This document shows positions 22,789 to 32,982 of a DNA stretch of 64,000 nucleotides, piece by piece. The stretch covers positions 124,001 through 188,000 of the forward strand of contig CAJNDS010002213.1 of NCBI GenBank assembly GCA_905221605.1, given 5' to 3'. The first letter of the stretch is position 1. Each line of letters opens with the position of its first letter. A model generated the notes under the pieces. It did no database searches. It was given only the letters and a program-made list of their open reading frames with translations, and was not told the DNA's origin. Both the position numbers and the translations under genes were made by a program. This stretch comes from Symbiodinium natans (lineage: Eukaryota; Sar; Dinophyceae; Suessiales; Symbiodiniaceae).

Positions 22789-24219
22789 CCCAGAGGACAC
22801 TGGTAGCTGGGGCTCGCTCAAATTCGACGGCCGCTCGCAAAGGGTGCAAGGCTTTCGCTTGGCTGCGGCCCTTTCCTGTTGGATTTAGGGTTTAGGGTTT
22901 AGGGATGTTTCGGGTGTTTGGGGCTGATAAGGGTTTAGCTTTGGGCCTGGGCTACGCAGGGAGCCGAGGGCATCGCGAACGACTCTCAGGCATGGAGCTG
23001 GCCTTCGAGCCAGCATCGTCGAACCCTGAACCCTGAACCCTAAACCCTGAACCCTAAACCCTAAACCCGGCCAGATTGGAGCTGCACAGAGCTGCATCCC
23101 GAAATCCCCTCACCGTGAACTCTTCACAGCATCCCAAGAATGTCCAAAACCCAAAGCCCAAAACCCAAAACCCAAAACCCTTTACTGGTGGCGACTTATT
23201 CGGAACCTCCATAGAAGTCCCTGAACCCTGATCCCTGAACCCTAAACCCTAAACCCTGGGCTCTTGAAAAAACTTGCGGTCACGGGATTCAGGGCTCAGC
23301 GCTCATGTCCTTGAGGCTTCGGGGTTGGGGTTGAGAGCTGAGGGCCAACTAGCCATTACTAGGGTTTAGGGATTAGGGTTTCGGGTTTCGGGTGAGCCTG
23401 CAGTCTTCGTATACAAGGGGGGGAACCCTGCTTTCTTCGGAAGTCCTCCGGAGACTGAGCTCGCCTGGCCCGGCGTTCGGCCTGGATGAAAGTGGGGTTT
23501 AGGGTTTGGGGTTTAGGGTTTAGGGTTTGGGGTTTAGGGTTTGGGGTTTAGGGTTTGAGGTTTAGGGATGTGTCGAACCTACAAGCCCTAAACCCTAAAC
23601 CCGAAACCCTAAATCCTAAACCCTATGGGGCAGCTAGGGACCCCTCCAAAAATAGGGTCGCCGAAAGGATGAGGGTTGCTTAGGAGCTGAGGGTCGCAGG
23701 GGTTTAGGGTTTCGGCTGCGAGACTGATTGCCTGATGTTCCAGTGTAGGTTGACCTGTAAAGCCTCTGAACATATTCTGCAATAAGGATCTTCGTAGATC
23801 CACTAAGGGGGAACTTGAGACAAAACAGACGCACATCACGGGCCTACCCAGCTTAGCCGGGGTTGTACCCTAAACCCTAAACCCTACACCCTAAACCCTA
23901 AACCCTAATAATACCCTACACCCTAAGCCCTAAACCCTACACCTCGTAGGCGTAGAGCACCTTGCACGCACTTGACATCGCTTGCATGGAGGGCCTTGGG
24001 TAACCAGAGGACCCTCAAGAGCCAACACGAGCCCCCCTAAACCCTGAACCCGAAACCTATATACATATCTACATATCTACATATCTACATATCTACATAT
24101 CTACATATCTACATACATACATACATACATACATACATACATACATACATACATACATACATACATACATACATTACCTATATGTATATATATATATATG
24201 TACATACTACCTATACGTG

Positions 24220-24250
<31 letters not shown>

Positions 24251-25526
24251 ATGTATATATATATATATATTTTTTTTTATTATATGTGTTTATTTACAGG
24301 GTTCCCTGAACCCTACGCCTATATATATATATATACTACCAGTACAGCTTCTAAATCCGGGTCCGGTTCAGGGTTGCGCGGCATAGGGTTGGGGCCGGGG
24401 CATAGGTGTTTTTTGGGGTACAGTGACAGCACTGATTACGAAATCATTGGATTAAGAAAAGAGCATGCTCGCGGCTGGATCCCGGATTCATAAAAATGCG
24501 AAAATTGAGAGCGAGACTAAATTAAGAAACCGAGGGTACCCTCATCCTGGGCCCTAAATTTCGTAAATTTGGTTGTTTTTGGCAACCGCCGAATGAAAAG
24601 TCTCCCCCCCCTCAAATAAGAAACTCAGCCCTCGATTTCTTAAATTTAAGAAATCCAGCCCCTCGATTTCTTAAATTTAAGAAATCCAGCCCCTCGATTT
24701 CTTAGATTTAAGAAATCCAGCCCCTCGATTTCTTAAATTTAAGAAATCCAGCCCCTCAATTTCTTAAGTTTAAGAAATCCAGCCCCTCGATTTCTTAAAT
24801 TTGGGGTCCAGCCCAATTCCCCCCCCCCCCCCCCCCCTCAAATTAAGAAATCCAGCCTAAATTGGAGGTTTTGGCCTAAAATAAGAAATTCCTCCCACCC
24901 ACCCCCCCACCCCCCCCCCCCCCCCCCCCCCTACATGAGAAATCCAGCCCCTCGATTTCTTAATTTAATTCTTAAATTTAAGAAATCGAGGGGCTGGATT
25001 TCTTATTTGGGGGGGGGGGGGGGTGGGAGGAATAGGCCAAAACCCTCCAATTCAGGCTGGATTTCATAATTTGAGGGGGGGGGGGGGGGAATTGGGCTGG
25101 ACCCCAAATTTAAGAAATCGAGGGTCTGGATTTCTTAAATTTAAGAAATTGAGGGGCTGGTTCTTAAATTGCCGATTTGAGGGGAGCCCCCGATAAAGAA
25201 CTTGGGTGATCAGCCTAATGGATAAGGCGTCGCCTTACTCATTGACACGTTGCCAGTTCGAATCCCATTAACAAATTCGTTAAGAAACCGAGGGTACCCT
25301 CAAAAGTGTGGAGGCTATAATTCCGGAAATTGAGTGGGCTTCATCATTAAGAAACCGAGGATACCCTCGCCAAAACTTAGAGGTTTCTTATCCAGCCCTG
25401 TCACTGTACCCCAAACCCTAAGCCCTAGGGAGGCCATGCCGGAGTTCTTTTAGGGTTTAGGGTTTAGGGTTTCGGCCCAGTTGCCTTCAAGGCCTTCTTG
25501 CGCTCCCGTCGCGCCGCCTTGGCATC
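22789..25526 (-). CDS. Basic Lys/Arg-rich protein, four-exon chain with a 1-kb mobile element in an intron
   Basis: Four minus-strand exons join in phase: 25477-25526 ([17 protein letters not shown]), 23755-23776 (micro-exon ICSEALQ), 23427-23481 ([18 protein letters not shown]) and 22789-22862 ([18 protein letters not shown]...VSSG). Acceptors read CCAG, TGCAG, CCAG and CGCAG; donors are GC, GT, GT and GT. The joined product is highly basic, probably helical at first, with a CxxC pair later. Further exons must exist on both sides. The first intron holds the terminal-inverted-repeat element at 24412-25415 and AT-rich microsatellites. Function unknown; a nucleic-acid-binding or nucleolar role is only a guess from composition. 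Confidence 0.6.
24055..24290. repeat. AT-rich microsatellite cluster (CTACATAT, CATA, TA)
   Basis: Successive tracts of CTACATAT, (CATA)n and (TA)n end in a poly-T. They are intronic in the gene at 22789-25526. The tyrosine/isoleucine-rich plus frames across them are not genes. Confidence 0.9.
24412..25415. mobile_element. 1004-bp element with 18-bp perfect terminal inverted repeats and internal fold-back arrays
   Basis: The left end TTTGGGGTACAGTGACAG (24412-24429) is exactly inverted at the right end (25398-25415). Inside are a tandem array of a roughly 30-base unit built on AGAAATCCAGCCCCTCGATT (24640-24810), the inverted counterpart at 24965-25160, poly-C and poly-G tracts facing each other, three copies of GAAACCGAGGGTACCCTC-like sequence, and a tRNA-like stretch at 25205-25272. 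No transposase frame is present, so the element is non-autonomous. It lies inside an intron of the gene at 22789-25526. Confidence 0.75.
25205..25272 (+). pseudogene. tRNA-like sequence (tRNA-Arg-related) inside the inverted-repeat element
   Basis: A box A-like GCCTAATGGATAAGGCG (D arm) and a box B-like CCAGTTCGAATCCC (T arm) are spaced as in a tRNA, but the anticodon stem (CGCCT against TGACA) does not pair and the acceptor stem is poor. It is best read as a degenerate tRNA or a SINE-type internal Pol III promoter. Confidence 0.5.
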
Positions 25527-25809
25527 CTGGCATTCGGCGCAAGCGCACGCGTGCGCACGCGCTTGCAAACTCTGAGCCGTGAACCCTCGAATCCTTCAAT
25601 GCCCCTAAACTCCCTAAAATCCCCCAAACACCCTAAACCCCCAAACCCCAGAAAGCCCCAAACCCCCGGAAAGCACCTAAAATCCCCTAAGCCCCATAAA
25701 ACCCAATGGGTTTTAATTGTGCAGGAGGTAGAGAGGATGCACGCAGTGGCCCTGAGACCTTGAACATTTCTCTCCCTCGTTCTGTCTACTTTCTTCCTCT
25801 AGATCTATC

Positions 25810-25905
25810 TGTCTCGCTCTCGCTCTCTCGCTCTCTCGCTCTCTCGCTCTCTCGCTCTCTCGCTCTCTCGATCTGTCAGTCTCTCGCTCTCTCGCTCTCT
25901 CGCTC

Positions 25906-25961
<56 letters not shown>

Positions 25962-25962
25962 G
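25810..25962. repeat. CT-rich tract, (CTCTCG)n passing to (CT)n
   Basis: About 150 bases of CTCGCTCT units give way to pure CT. Ser/Leu and Arg/Glu frames across it are by-products. Confidence 0.9.
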
Positions 25963-26106
25963 TGTTTTTTTCAAAGAAACATGCTAGGTGTGTATATATT
26001 ATATATACACGTATGTGCCCATGTGTGGTATAGTACCTTGTTTTTGTAACCTGATTCGAGTTCCTTGCCAAAAAACACCCTTGGCTGGGAAATTACCTTT
26101 GTCAAA

Positions 26107-26305
26107 GAACCCTAAACCCTAAACCCTAAACCCTAAACCCTAAACCCTAAACCCTAAACCCTAAACCCTAAACCCATGTTGTTCTGGGATTTGGGGTGTG
26201 GAAGACGAGAGGGATGCCGGCATTTCGTGGGAGCCCCTAAAACCCTAAACCCTAAACCCTAAACCCTAACCCCTAAACCCTAAACCCTAAACCCTAAACC
26301 CTAAA
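26107..26305. repeat. Two CCCTAAA arrays around a short unique island
   Basis: Arrays at 26107-26175 and 26237-26305 flank a 60-base island (26176-26236) that is open on the plus strand without clear splice sites. Confidence 0.85.
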
Positions 26306-26316
26306 AGGCCCCCAAG

Positions 26317-26379
26317 GAGCCTTGACAGCAGACTCACCCGGCTCCTGAAGAGCTTGCTGTGGCATTCAGAGTTCAGGCA
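26317..26379 (+). CDS. Candidate plus-strand exon, Leu-rich helix
   Basis: After CCCAAG the frame reads SLDSRLTRLLKSLLWHSEFR and ends at CA|GTTTAGGG, a repeat-supplied donor. The opposite strand is also open and has a GTGAGT donor, so strand is not certain. Confidence 0.4.
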
Positions 26380-26902
26380 GTTTAGGGTTAGGGCTTAGGG
26401 TGGGTTTAGGATTTAGGATGTAGGATTTAGGATTTAGGGTTTAGGGTTTAGGGCTTAGGGTTGAGGGTTTAGGGTGGAGTGCTCACGGTGTCGGCATGCT
26501 TAGGGTTCAGGGAGTAGGGATTCTTCAGTTTAGGGCTCCGGGTTCGCCTCAAAAACCCCAAAAGCCGTAGGGTTTCGGGTTTCGGGTTTCGGGCTTAGGG
26601 TTTAGGGTTTGGGGACCCTGCCCAACACGTACCCCTTATGCCTCCCAGAACTGCAACAACTTAGTTGAAGAATAACCATCAACCCCATATCCTGCACCCT
26701 AAGCCTGCCCGAAAATCCTCAAGCAATACACTGTAATATTCCTTCAGGGCCCCTTTTTACACCAAAATAGCACAAGAACATTCAGGGGGTGTCCGACACC
26801 CTAAATCCTAAACCCAACCCTGAACTCTGAACCCTAAACCCTAAACCCAAAACCCTAAACCCTAAAGCCGAAACCCAAAAGCCTAAACCCGAAACCCTGA
26901 AC

Positions 26903-26971
26903 CCGAAGCGGAGTATCTTCGGGGTCATCTTGTAGCGCCTCATCCTCGGAGCCCGACTCATCTGCAACCAC
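26903..26971 (-). CDS. Candidate minus-strand exon, acidic
   Basis: Acceptor CCAGAAACAG|G and donor CGG|GTTCAGGG enclose 23 codons at phase 0-0: VVADESGSEDEALQDDPEDT then PLR. Codon use is G/C-ending in places and the acidic Ser/Glu/Asp run resembles a CK2-type linker. Family unknown. Confidence 0.5.
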
Positions 26972-26986
26972 CTGTTTCTGGGCTTG

Positions 26987-27190
26987 GGTTTAGGGTTTAG
27001 GGTTTAGGGTTTAGGGTTTAGGGTTTAGGGTTTGGGGTTTAGGGTTTAGGGTTTAGGGTTTAGGGTTAGGGTTTAGGGTTTGGGGTTTAGGGTTTGGGGT
27101 TTAAGGTTTAGGGTTTAGGGTTTGGGGTTTGGGGCTTGGGGCTTGAGGTTTGGGGCTTGGGGGTTTGGGGGTTTGGGGGTTTGGGGTTTA
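26987..27190. repeat. TTTAGGG array drifting to TTTGGGG and GGGGCTT variants
   Basis: More than twenty units, with progressive replacement of TTTAGGG by TTTGGGG, GGCTTGG and finally GGGGGTTT. Confidence 0.9.
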
Positions 27191-27199
27191 GGGGTTTAG

Positions 27200-27900
27200 G
27201 GCTTTGGAGTTTGGGATAGAAACCTTGAGGGTTCAAGTGTGACGTTGTGGGTGTGTTAGAACTGGCAAAGATCTGTAGATCCCTGCTGGGTTTTAAGTTT
27301 AGAGTTTAGAAACGCTAAAGCTCCTTCGCCCGTGCAACGCCCTCAGCTCTAAAACCAAAAAAACCCCAAACCAAAAGTACTATTTGCTCAAGAACTCCAA
27401 AAAATCAAAAACATGTTCTTCCCTATAAGCGCAATATAGAGATGTTTGTCTTTTATTTGTTTGGGGTTCAAAAGCAAAAAAACAGCAAAGACTCCAAGAC
27501 AATTTGGTCTTAGATAGGCTTGGGGATGAAGGGTTTGGGGCTTATTAGGGTTCAGGCTTTGAGGAACATAGGGCGTAGGGATTTAGGGCTTGGGGCTTTA
27601 GGTGTTTTGGGTGTCTAGGGGCTTTCTGATCTGTGCGGTTTCAGGTTCGAAGGGTTTTGGGAGAAGCGGGTTTCGAACTTCCTGGCGTGACCTTTTTCCG
27701 GGCATCTTACTTCTGACTCCAAGCCCCAAAAAAGGGCTGAGATGTAAGGGACAAGCCACCCGAGGCGATACTAGAGCTTAGGGTTGGGGCTTAGGGCTTA
27801 GGGCTTAGGGCTTAGGGCTTAGGGCTCAGGGCTCAGGGCTTAGAGTTTAGGGTTTGGGGTTTAGGCTAGGGTTTAGGGTTTAGGGTTTTGGGCTTAGGGT
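27200..27900. other. Mixed degenerate repeat, no exon recognised
   Basis: Scattered heptamers, a GGGCTTA/GGGCTCA run at 27786-27845 and AT-richer stretches at 27360-27480. I see no island with paired splice sites. Confidence 0.4.
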
Positions 27901-27902
27901 TC

Positions 27903-28151
27903 TCACTTTTTTGACCCTGCAAGCTTGAGAGCAGACTCCTTTTTGTGCATTCCTCTCTGTGCTCGAAGGCTTTGCAAGCAAATGGCGTGCCTTTGGGATG
28001 TTGGCCTTCTTTCCTCAGAAGGCTCTAACTCTAAAGCGAGCGAAACCAGATTAAATCGATATGGTTCAGCGATGCAGTCTTTCTGAGCAAAGTGCTGTCT
28101 TAACTCAATGAGGCCTTCACCAGTCGGAGTGGCAAACCCACAGGCCTTCAA
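27903..28151 (-). CDS. Unidentified 82-codon open frame without ATG
   Basis: The minus frame (KACGFATPTGEGLIELRQHF...GMHKKESALKLAGSKK) is unusually long for this window and not repeat-derived, but it has no ATG and no obvious acceptor, and its codon use is less GC-biased than the supported exons. It could be an exon with unrecognised ends or a chance frame. Confidence 0.3.
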   Translation of the reverse strand: MKACGFATPTGEGLIELRQHFAQKDCIAEPYRFNLVSLALELEPSEERRPTSQRHAICLQSLRAQRGMHKKESALKLAGSKK

Positions 28152-28250
28152 CCCATCAAACCCTTGCCGTCTCCAAACTCCACTGAATCTTTGCAGCCTA
28201 AACCCTAAACCCTAAACCCTAAACCCTAAACCCTAAACCCTAAACCCTAG

Positions 28251-28344
28251 ACCAATCGCTGAGGCCATTTCAAAGCTCTTGGCTGCCGAAATTTTCCGGC
28301 TTGCGAAGCGTGAAGAGCTTCGCGACAGAGCCGCGGACCTGTGA
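28251..28344 (+). CDS. Candidate terminal plus-strand exon, helical
   Basis: Directly after ...AAACCCTAG the frame reads PIAEAISKLLAAEIFRLAKR then EELRDRAADL and TGA at 28342-28344. The amphipathic helix pattern and G/C-ending codons argue for real coding. The acceptor AG is contributed by a CCCTAG variant of the telomeric unit. A GT two bases before the stop could instead be a donor to a following exon. Confidence 0.55.
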
Positions 28345-29201
28345 TCGTCCAAGGAGCTCGGTTTTGGGTTTAGGGTTTAGGGTTTAGGGTTTAGGGTTTA
28401 GGGTTTTGGGTTTAGGGTTTAGGGTTTCGGGTTTAGGGGGGAGATGACTCTTTGCTTTTTGGCATGGAAGTGGGGAGCCATAAGGAATTGCAGGGTGGTT
28501 TTGGGCTTAGGGTTTATAGTATGTGGGTTTAGGGTTTGTAGGGGTTTGCCAAGAAGCCCCTGAACTAAACCCTAAACCCGAAACCCGAAACCCTAAACCC
28601 TAAACCCTAAACCCTAAACCCTGAACCCTAAACCCCCACAAAGGGAAGTTCGGGATTCTCTGCTTCGAGCTATCGAGGACACGGATGCTTCTGCGCGCAT
28701 ATGGGCTCCCTGAAACCTAAGCCCTAGACCCTGAACCCTAAACCCCAGTTTAGGGTTTAGGGTTTAGGGTTTAGGGTTTAGGCCCAACACAAACAAAGAC
28801 TACAGTAGGCACCAAAAACCCTAAAACCCTAAAGCCTTAAATTCCCCTAAGCCCTGAACCCCACGCCCTAAACCCTAAACCCTAAACCCTAAACCCCAAA
28901 GCCTAAAGCCTAAAGCCTAAAGCCCTAAGCTCTAAATCCTGATCCCTCCTAAGCCCCCAAGGAGAACCTCCAAAAGAGCAAGCACCTCGGCACCGAATCC
29001 TGAACGCCTCACATCCCAGTCAAGCCCCGAGAGATCTGCAACCCTGAAGGTTTAGGGTCTGGGGTTTGGTGTTTTAAAAGTTTGGGGTTTAGGGTTTTAA
29101 AGTTTTGGGTTTTAGGGTTTGGAGTTTAGGGTTCAGGGTTTGCCCTCAACCCAAAAAAGGGCTTGCCCAAAACCCAAAACCCTGAACCCCCACCCGAGCG
29201 C

Positions 29202-29768
29202 CCGTAAGCTCTCCGATGTTCAGCGAGGCGGCTTCGTAGGTTCCTTTGTCCGTCTTCATGTCGTTCTCCTCCAGCTTTTGGATGTACAAGGAGCCTGAAG
29301 AATGTAGCGGGCTCTTGTGAGGACCTCGATCCCTAAACCCCTACGCCTCTATACCCTAAACCCTCAACCCTAAACCCTCAACCCTAAACCCTAAGCCTCC
29401 TCAGGGGTGCACCGTGTGGGGGTTTGGCTGAGGGGCCCCGTGAGTACTGGGAACTCGACCTCTCTGGGTGCCCCCTGGGCTTCCTAGACAATTTCTCCAG
29501 ACCTGCATCAGAATCAGTTCACATGAGGGTCGAGGGGTTGGGGTTTAGGGTTCGTAAACAAATCAAACTGTGGCCCGGTCCGGTACTCGACTGTAAAGAG
29601 TATACCAGTACAAGCAGCGCGCCCATGATGGGTTTAGGGTTTAGGGGTAGGGCTTGGGGTTTGGGGTTTAGGGTTTAGGGTTCAGGGTTAAGGGTTTAGG
29701 GCTTAGCCGGTAGAGCTGGGCTCCCGGCAAAACTGCGCCCTGGCATCTGGCTTGCCTCGGGACTCACC
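29202..29768 (-). CDS. Two-exon chain of an unidentified minus-strand gene
   Basis: Exon 29708-29768 (GESRGKPDARAQFCREPSST) has a strong acceptor, TTCTCGGTTTCAG, and a GC donor at phase 1. Exon 29202-29294 (SLYIQKLEENDMKTDKGTYE, then AASLNIGELT) follows acceptor TTCTTCAG in matching phase and ends at ACGG|GCGCTC. Codons are strongly G/C-ending. The joined peptide looks like an ordinary cytosolic domain, but I cannot name the family. The intron contains the plus-strand open island at 29405-29528. Confidence 0.6.
29405..29528 (+). CDS. Candidate plus-strand exon (overlaps intron of a minus-strand gene)
   Basis: Acceptor CCTCAG and donor AGG|GTCGAGG enclose 41 codons including REYWELDLSGCPLGFLDNFS. 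The minus strand is also open here. Either a gene on the opposite strand overlaps, or this is a chance frame. Confidence 0.35.
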
Positions 29769-29809
29769 CTGAAACCGAGAAATTCCGATCGTTCGGTGCC
29801 GAAACCCTA

Positions 29810-29862
29810 AACCCTAAACCCTAAACCCTAAACCCTAAACCCTAAACCCTAAACCCTAAACC
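29810..29862. repeat. Interstitial CCCTAAA array
   Basis: Seven to eight uniform units. Confidence 0.85.
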
Positions 29863-29876
29863 CCTTTATACCCAAG

Positions 29877-29917
29877 TGGCTGAGGTTCTAGGGGGCCAGC
29901 AGCCGAGCACATTTCGG
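29877..29917 (+). CDS. Candidate short plus-strand exon
   Basis: Between CCCAAG and CGG|GTTTCGGG the frame reads AEVLGGQQPSTFR. It is short and weakly supported. Confidence 0.3.
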
Positions 29918-30637
29918 GTTTCGGGTTGGGGTTTAGGGTTCAGGGTTTAGGGTGTAGGGTTTAGGGCTTCGTGTGCATGTCCTTGCTTGAAATAGGTCAT
30001 TTAGTGGTACTTGCGGCTGAGTTTTGCTTCCTGAGCTTGCAGCTCGGCTTCTTAAGAGTAGTCGGGTTACGCCAATAACAAATCCCTTGTGGCAACTCTT
30101 GCCGAAACCCTAAACCCTAAACCCTAAGCCCTAAACCCTAAACCCAAAACCGTAAACCCTAAACCCTAAACCCTAAACCCAAAACCCTAAACCCTACACT
30201 GCAGCTGAGTGAGCAGTTTGGGGATTAGGGCTTCGGGTGTGTCTAGGGTTGACAGAGCTACGACCAAAGTGGCCGCCCCCCCCCCTCCCCCCCCGGCCCC
30301 CTTCCCAAACCCTAAACCCTAAACACTGGGCCCTAAACCCTAACCGCCTGCCATGTTGCTGCCGTTTACCGCAACAAAAGAAGAAAGTAAGGCCGCGCGC
30401 CATCCCCAACCCCCCAAAAAAGCTCTGAGCATTCAATTAAACACCAAAGACGAAACCCAAGCACCTACCCGTGACTCCAATTACAGCTTTACCTGCTGAT
30501 GAACGGGTGATAACGATTTAGCTGTAGGTAAACCAAGATACAAGTAAACCCCAAAGCCTTAACCAATCCTGAGCCCCTAACCAACAAAATGTCCTGGACC
30601 GTCTGCGGTTTAGGCTTTACGCTGTAGGTTTTGGGAA

Positions 30638-30705
30638 ACCCTAAACCCTAAACCCTAAACCCTAAACCCTAAACCCTAAACCCTAAACCCTAAACCCTAA
30701 ACCCT
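30638..30705. repeat. Interstitial CCCTAAA array
   Basis: Nine to ten uniform units end at a junction with GTTTAGGG in the opposite orientation, just before the ATG at 30714. Confidence 0.9.
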
Positions 30706-30713
30706 GTTTAGGG

Positions 30714-30875
30714 ATGCAGAGGCGCGTCATCCGCCTTATGTATGCCCAGCCTTTCAACATGGGGCCTGACCAAGTCGGGCCCGTTGACGGCCAGCAGAAA
30801 TCCAAGGAATACACGTTCAAAGAGGTCCAAAGCCAAGAAGGGGCTAACTCGAAATATAGTGGCCTGAAAAGTTAA
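30714..30875 (+). CDS. Small intact plus-strand ORF next to a telomeric array
   Basis: ATG follows ...CCCTGTTTAGGG and opens 53 codons: MQRRVIRLMYAQPFNMGPDQ...KEYTFKEVQSQEGANSKYSG...LKS, then TAA. It is not repeat-derived and is among the longer continuous frames here with a proper ATG. It could be a first exon whose donor lies before the stop. Family unknown. Confidence 0.4.
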   Translation: MQRRVIRLMYAQPFNMGPDQVGPVDGQQKSKEYTFKEVQSQEGANSKYSGLKS

Positions 30876-30958
30876 AATAGGGTTTTGGGAATTGCAGTAT
30901 AATTACGAAGGGTCCATAAGGGAATTCGATTAGTAAATATTCCGGCCCCTATATTAGA
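30868..30958. mobile_element. Short element of the GGGTCGGA family
   Basis: Sequence such as GGTCCATAAGGGAATTCGAT and TATTCCGGCCCCTATATTAG matches the right half of the copy at 2983-3160. Confidence 0.45.
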
Positions 30959-31102
30959 TCAACCACCCACAGGCCGAATCCCCCAAATTGAAGATTTCAC
31001 TCAGGACCTTTGGCAGGGCCAAAGTGAGCCCTAAACCCTAAACCCTAAAACCTAAACCCTAAACCCTAAACCCTGAACCCTAAACCCCGGACAGACTCAC
31101 AC

Positions 31103-31304
31103 CCTCAGCCAGCCTTTGGGACGGGTCCAAGAAGTTCCCGTTATCTCTAAATCCTGCACCCGAGACCTTGAGACCCTATTCACCCTAAACCCTGAACCCT
31201 AAACCCTAAATCCAAAACCCTGACCTCTCTTCGGAAATCCTCCGCGACGAGCGGCCCTGTTTCGCGAGGTTGTCCAGCATCGAGCCGACCAGAATCATGG
31301 CACC
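31103..31304 (-). CDS. Two-exon chain of an unidentified minus-strand gene
   Basis: Exon 31225-31304 (GAMILVGSMLDNLAKQGRSS, then RRISEE) follows acceptor CCTGCAG and ends AG|GTCAGG at phase 2. Exon 31103-31146 (RDNGNFLDPSQRLAEG) follows acceptor GGATTTAG in phase and ends at the strong donor G|GTGTGAGT. The exon at 32009-32109 probably belongs to the same transcript upstream, with a short exon between. Function unknown. Confidence 0.6.
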
Positions 31305-32008
31305 CTGCAGGTTTAGGGGGGTTTAGGGTTTAGAGTTTAAGTTTAGGGTTTAGGGTTTGGGGTTCCGGGGCTTGGGGGTTTAGGGGTTTAGGGGTTTCGG
31401 GGTTTGGGGGTTAGGAGGGTTGAAAATTCAGGTTTGACATGGACTGTAGATCCCAAAGTAGTTTAGCATAGGGACCCTGAACCTTAACTCCCTAAACACC
31501 TAGTTTGCCTACACGCCTACTACCCAAATTCTCGAAGTTGTATAGTTCCATTCCCTAAGCCCTAAACCCAAAAACAACACGCTGTGTGTTGGGCGATGCC
31601 CGGCTGTCCGAGCGTTTCAAGCCGGTGCAGGGCTCGGGAATTTGGCGTTTAGGGTTTAGGGTATATCGGATTGAGAGTTTAGGGTTTAGGCTTTAGGGTT
31701 TCGAGGTAGGGCAAGGAGCGCTTAGGTCATATTCATGGTTTGAGGTTTGGGGTTTTGAGGTTTTTCAGGGCTTTGGTTTGTCGAGTTTGGGGTCAAGGGT
31801 GTTGGTTTTGGGGTTCAGGGGTTCAGGGTGTCGGGACCTTCTTAGTCTAGGGCTCCGGACTGGCACCTTCAAACCCCTGTGCTCTAAATGGGGCGTGTAC
31901 GGTATTAGGGGCACCTTCTTGGGGTCCTTTTTGTAAGGGGATTTGGGGGGTCCCTTTTGGTCGCAAACCCCCGAATAGAAAACTCTCTTTTGGGTTTAGG
32001 GCTTGAGC

Positions 32009-32109
32009 CTCTCCTCCACCCCCATTGAGCAAAACTCGGAGCCCTCAGCCACAGGGGCCTCACAGGTCTCCTCTTTGTTGCCAATGAGCATGGGGTATGA
32101 GACGGGCTC
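32009..32109 (-). CDS. Candidate minus-strand exon of the same transcript
   Basis: Acceptor GCGCCAAG and GC donor GAGAG|GCTCAAG enclose 33 codons: EPVSYPMLIGNKEETCEAPV then AEGSEFCSMGVEE. Codon use and hydrophilic/hydrophobic balance are typical of a real domain. It ends at phase 2 while the next supported exon starts at phase 0, so a connecting exon, perhaps within 31575-31640, is missing from the model. Confidence 0.55.
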
Positions 32110-32309
32110 CTTGGCGCAAGGCCCTAACGCCCAAAACAGCGCAAGCCCTAAACCCTGAAGCCTAAACCCTGAGCCCTAAACCCTATGCCCTATAAGTCCT
32201 AAGAACTATTCGCCCTAAGCTCGATTTGGAGCGCTTAAGATTTTAACTTTTGACCATGCTTTGGGCCGATGCGCGTGCGAACTTGCAGCCAGGGGTAACG
32301 GTTTAGGGT

Positions 32310-32690
32310 TTTAGGGTTTTAGGGTTTTAGGGGTTTAGGGTTCAGGGTTTAGGGTTTAGGGGTTTAGGGGTTTAATCCCTTCCCCCTAATATTAAACGGG
32401 GGGGGCCCCCCCCCCCCCCCAAATAGAAACTGGAAATGTGTTTTTATTATTAGGGGGAGGTTTTTATCCAAATGTCATGTTTGGGGTCCAAAGGGTCGAG
32501 GGTCTAGGCTTGGAAGGGAGGGAAGGGAGCTTCAGGATGTTGGTTGGCTTGCGGGTTTTGGGAGCCCTGAACCCCCCCCCTAATTCGGAATAGGGTTTAA
32601 AAGGCGGGCTCGGTTTCGGCAGGATTTTCCGGAAAGTGTTTTTAGTATTAGGGGGTCTTTAATAAAAGGGGGAAGCGATTAGCGTACTCC
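32310..32690. other. Repeat-rich gap
   Basis: It holds TTTTAGGG-type units to 32365, facing G and C runs at 32398-32420, and AT-rich TTTTTATTA stretches. The ATATTAAACGGGG...TATTAGGGGGAG pattern may be a decayed inverted-repeat element. No exon recognised. Confidence 0.35.
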
Positions 32691-32693
32691 TCG

Positions 32694-32972
32694 GTACATC
32701 TTGAAGATGCGGCTGCTGATCATCGTTCCCTCCCAACTCCCAACGAACATCGCGACACTGCGGAGGTCTGTGTCAACGACGGCTCGTTCCAAGGTACCAA
32801 CACAAAAGCACACCAGTGTGGAATGAAGGGTGGCTGCTGCGACACTGGTGGGTGCGCAGCATCCTGGAACACTGGCGCCACTCGATGTGCAAAAAAACAA
32901 TGTTTCAGAAACACCTATGTGCGTGAACCTGAACACGTCCAAGAACATCAATACAAGGTGAAGTATTGACAA
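32694..32972 (-). CDS. Possible C-terminal coding segment, unresolved
   Basis: The minus strand is open for 97 codons without an ATG, ending SSRIFKMYRGVR and stop. A second frame after acceptor CTCCGCAG (CRDVRWELGGNDDQQPHLQD) is equally plausible. The region is free of telomeric repeat, so it is probably an exon, but frame and ends are undecided. Confidence 0.3.
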
Positions 32973-32982
32973 TCGCCTGAAA

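Noticed and set aside
24182-24493. Tyr/Ile-rich 103-codon plus-strand ORF
   Set aside because: It is a translation of (TA)n and CATA microsatellite followed by the left end of the inverted-repeat element.
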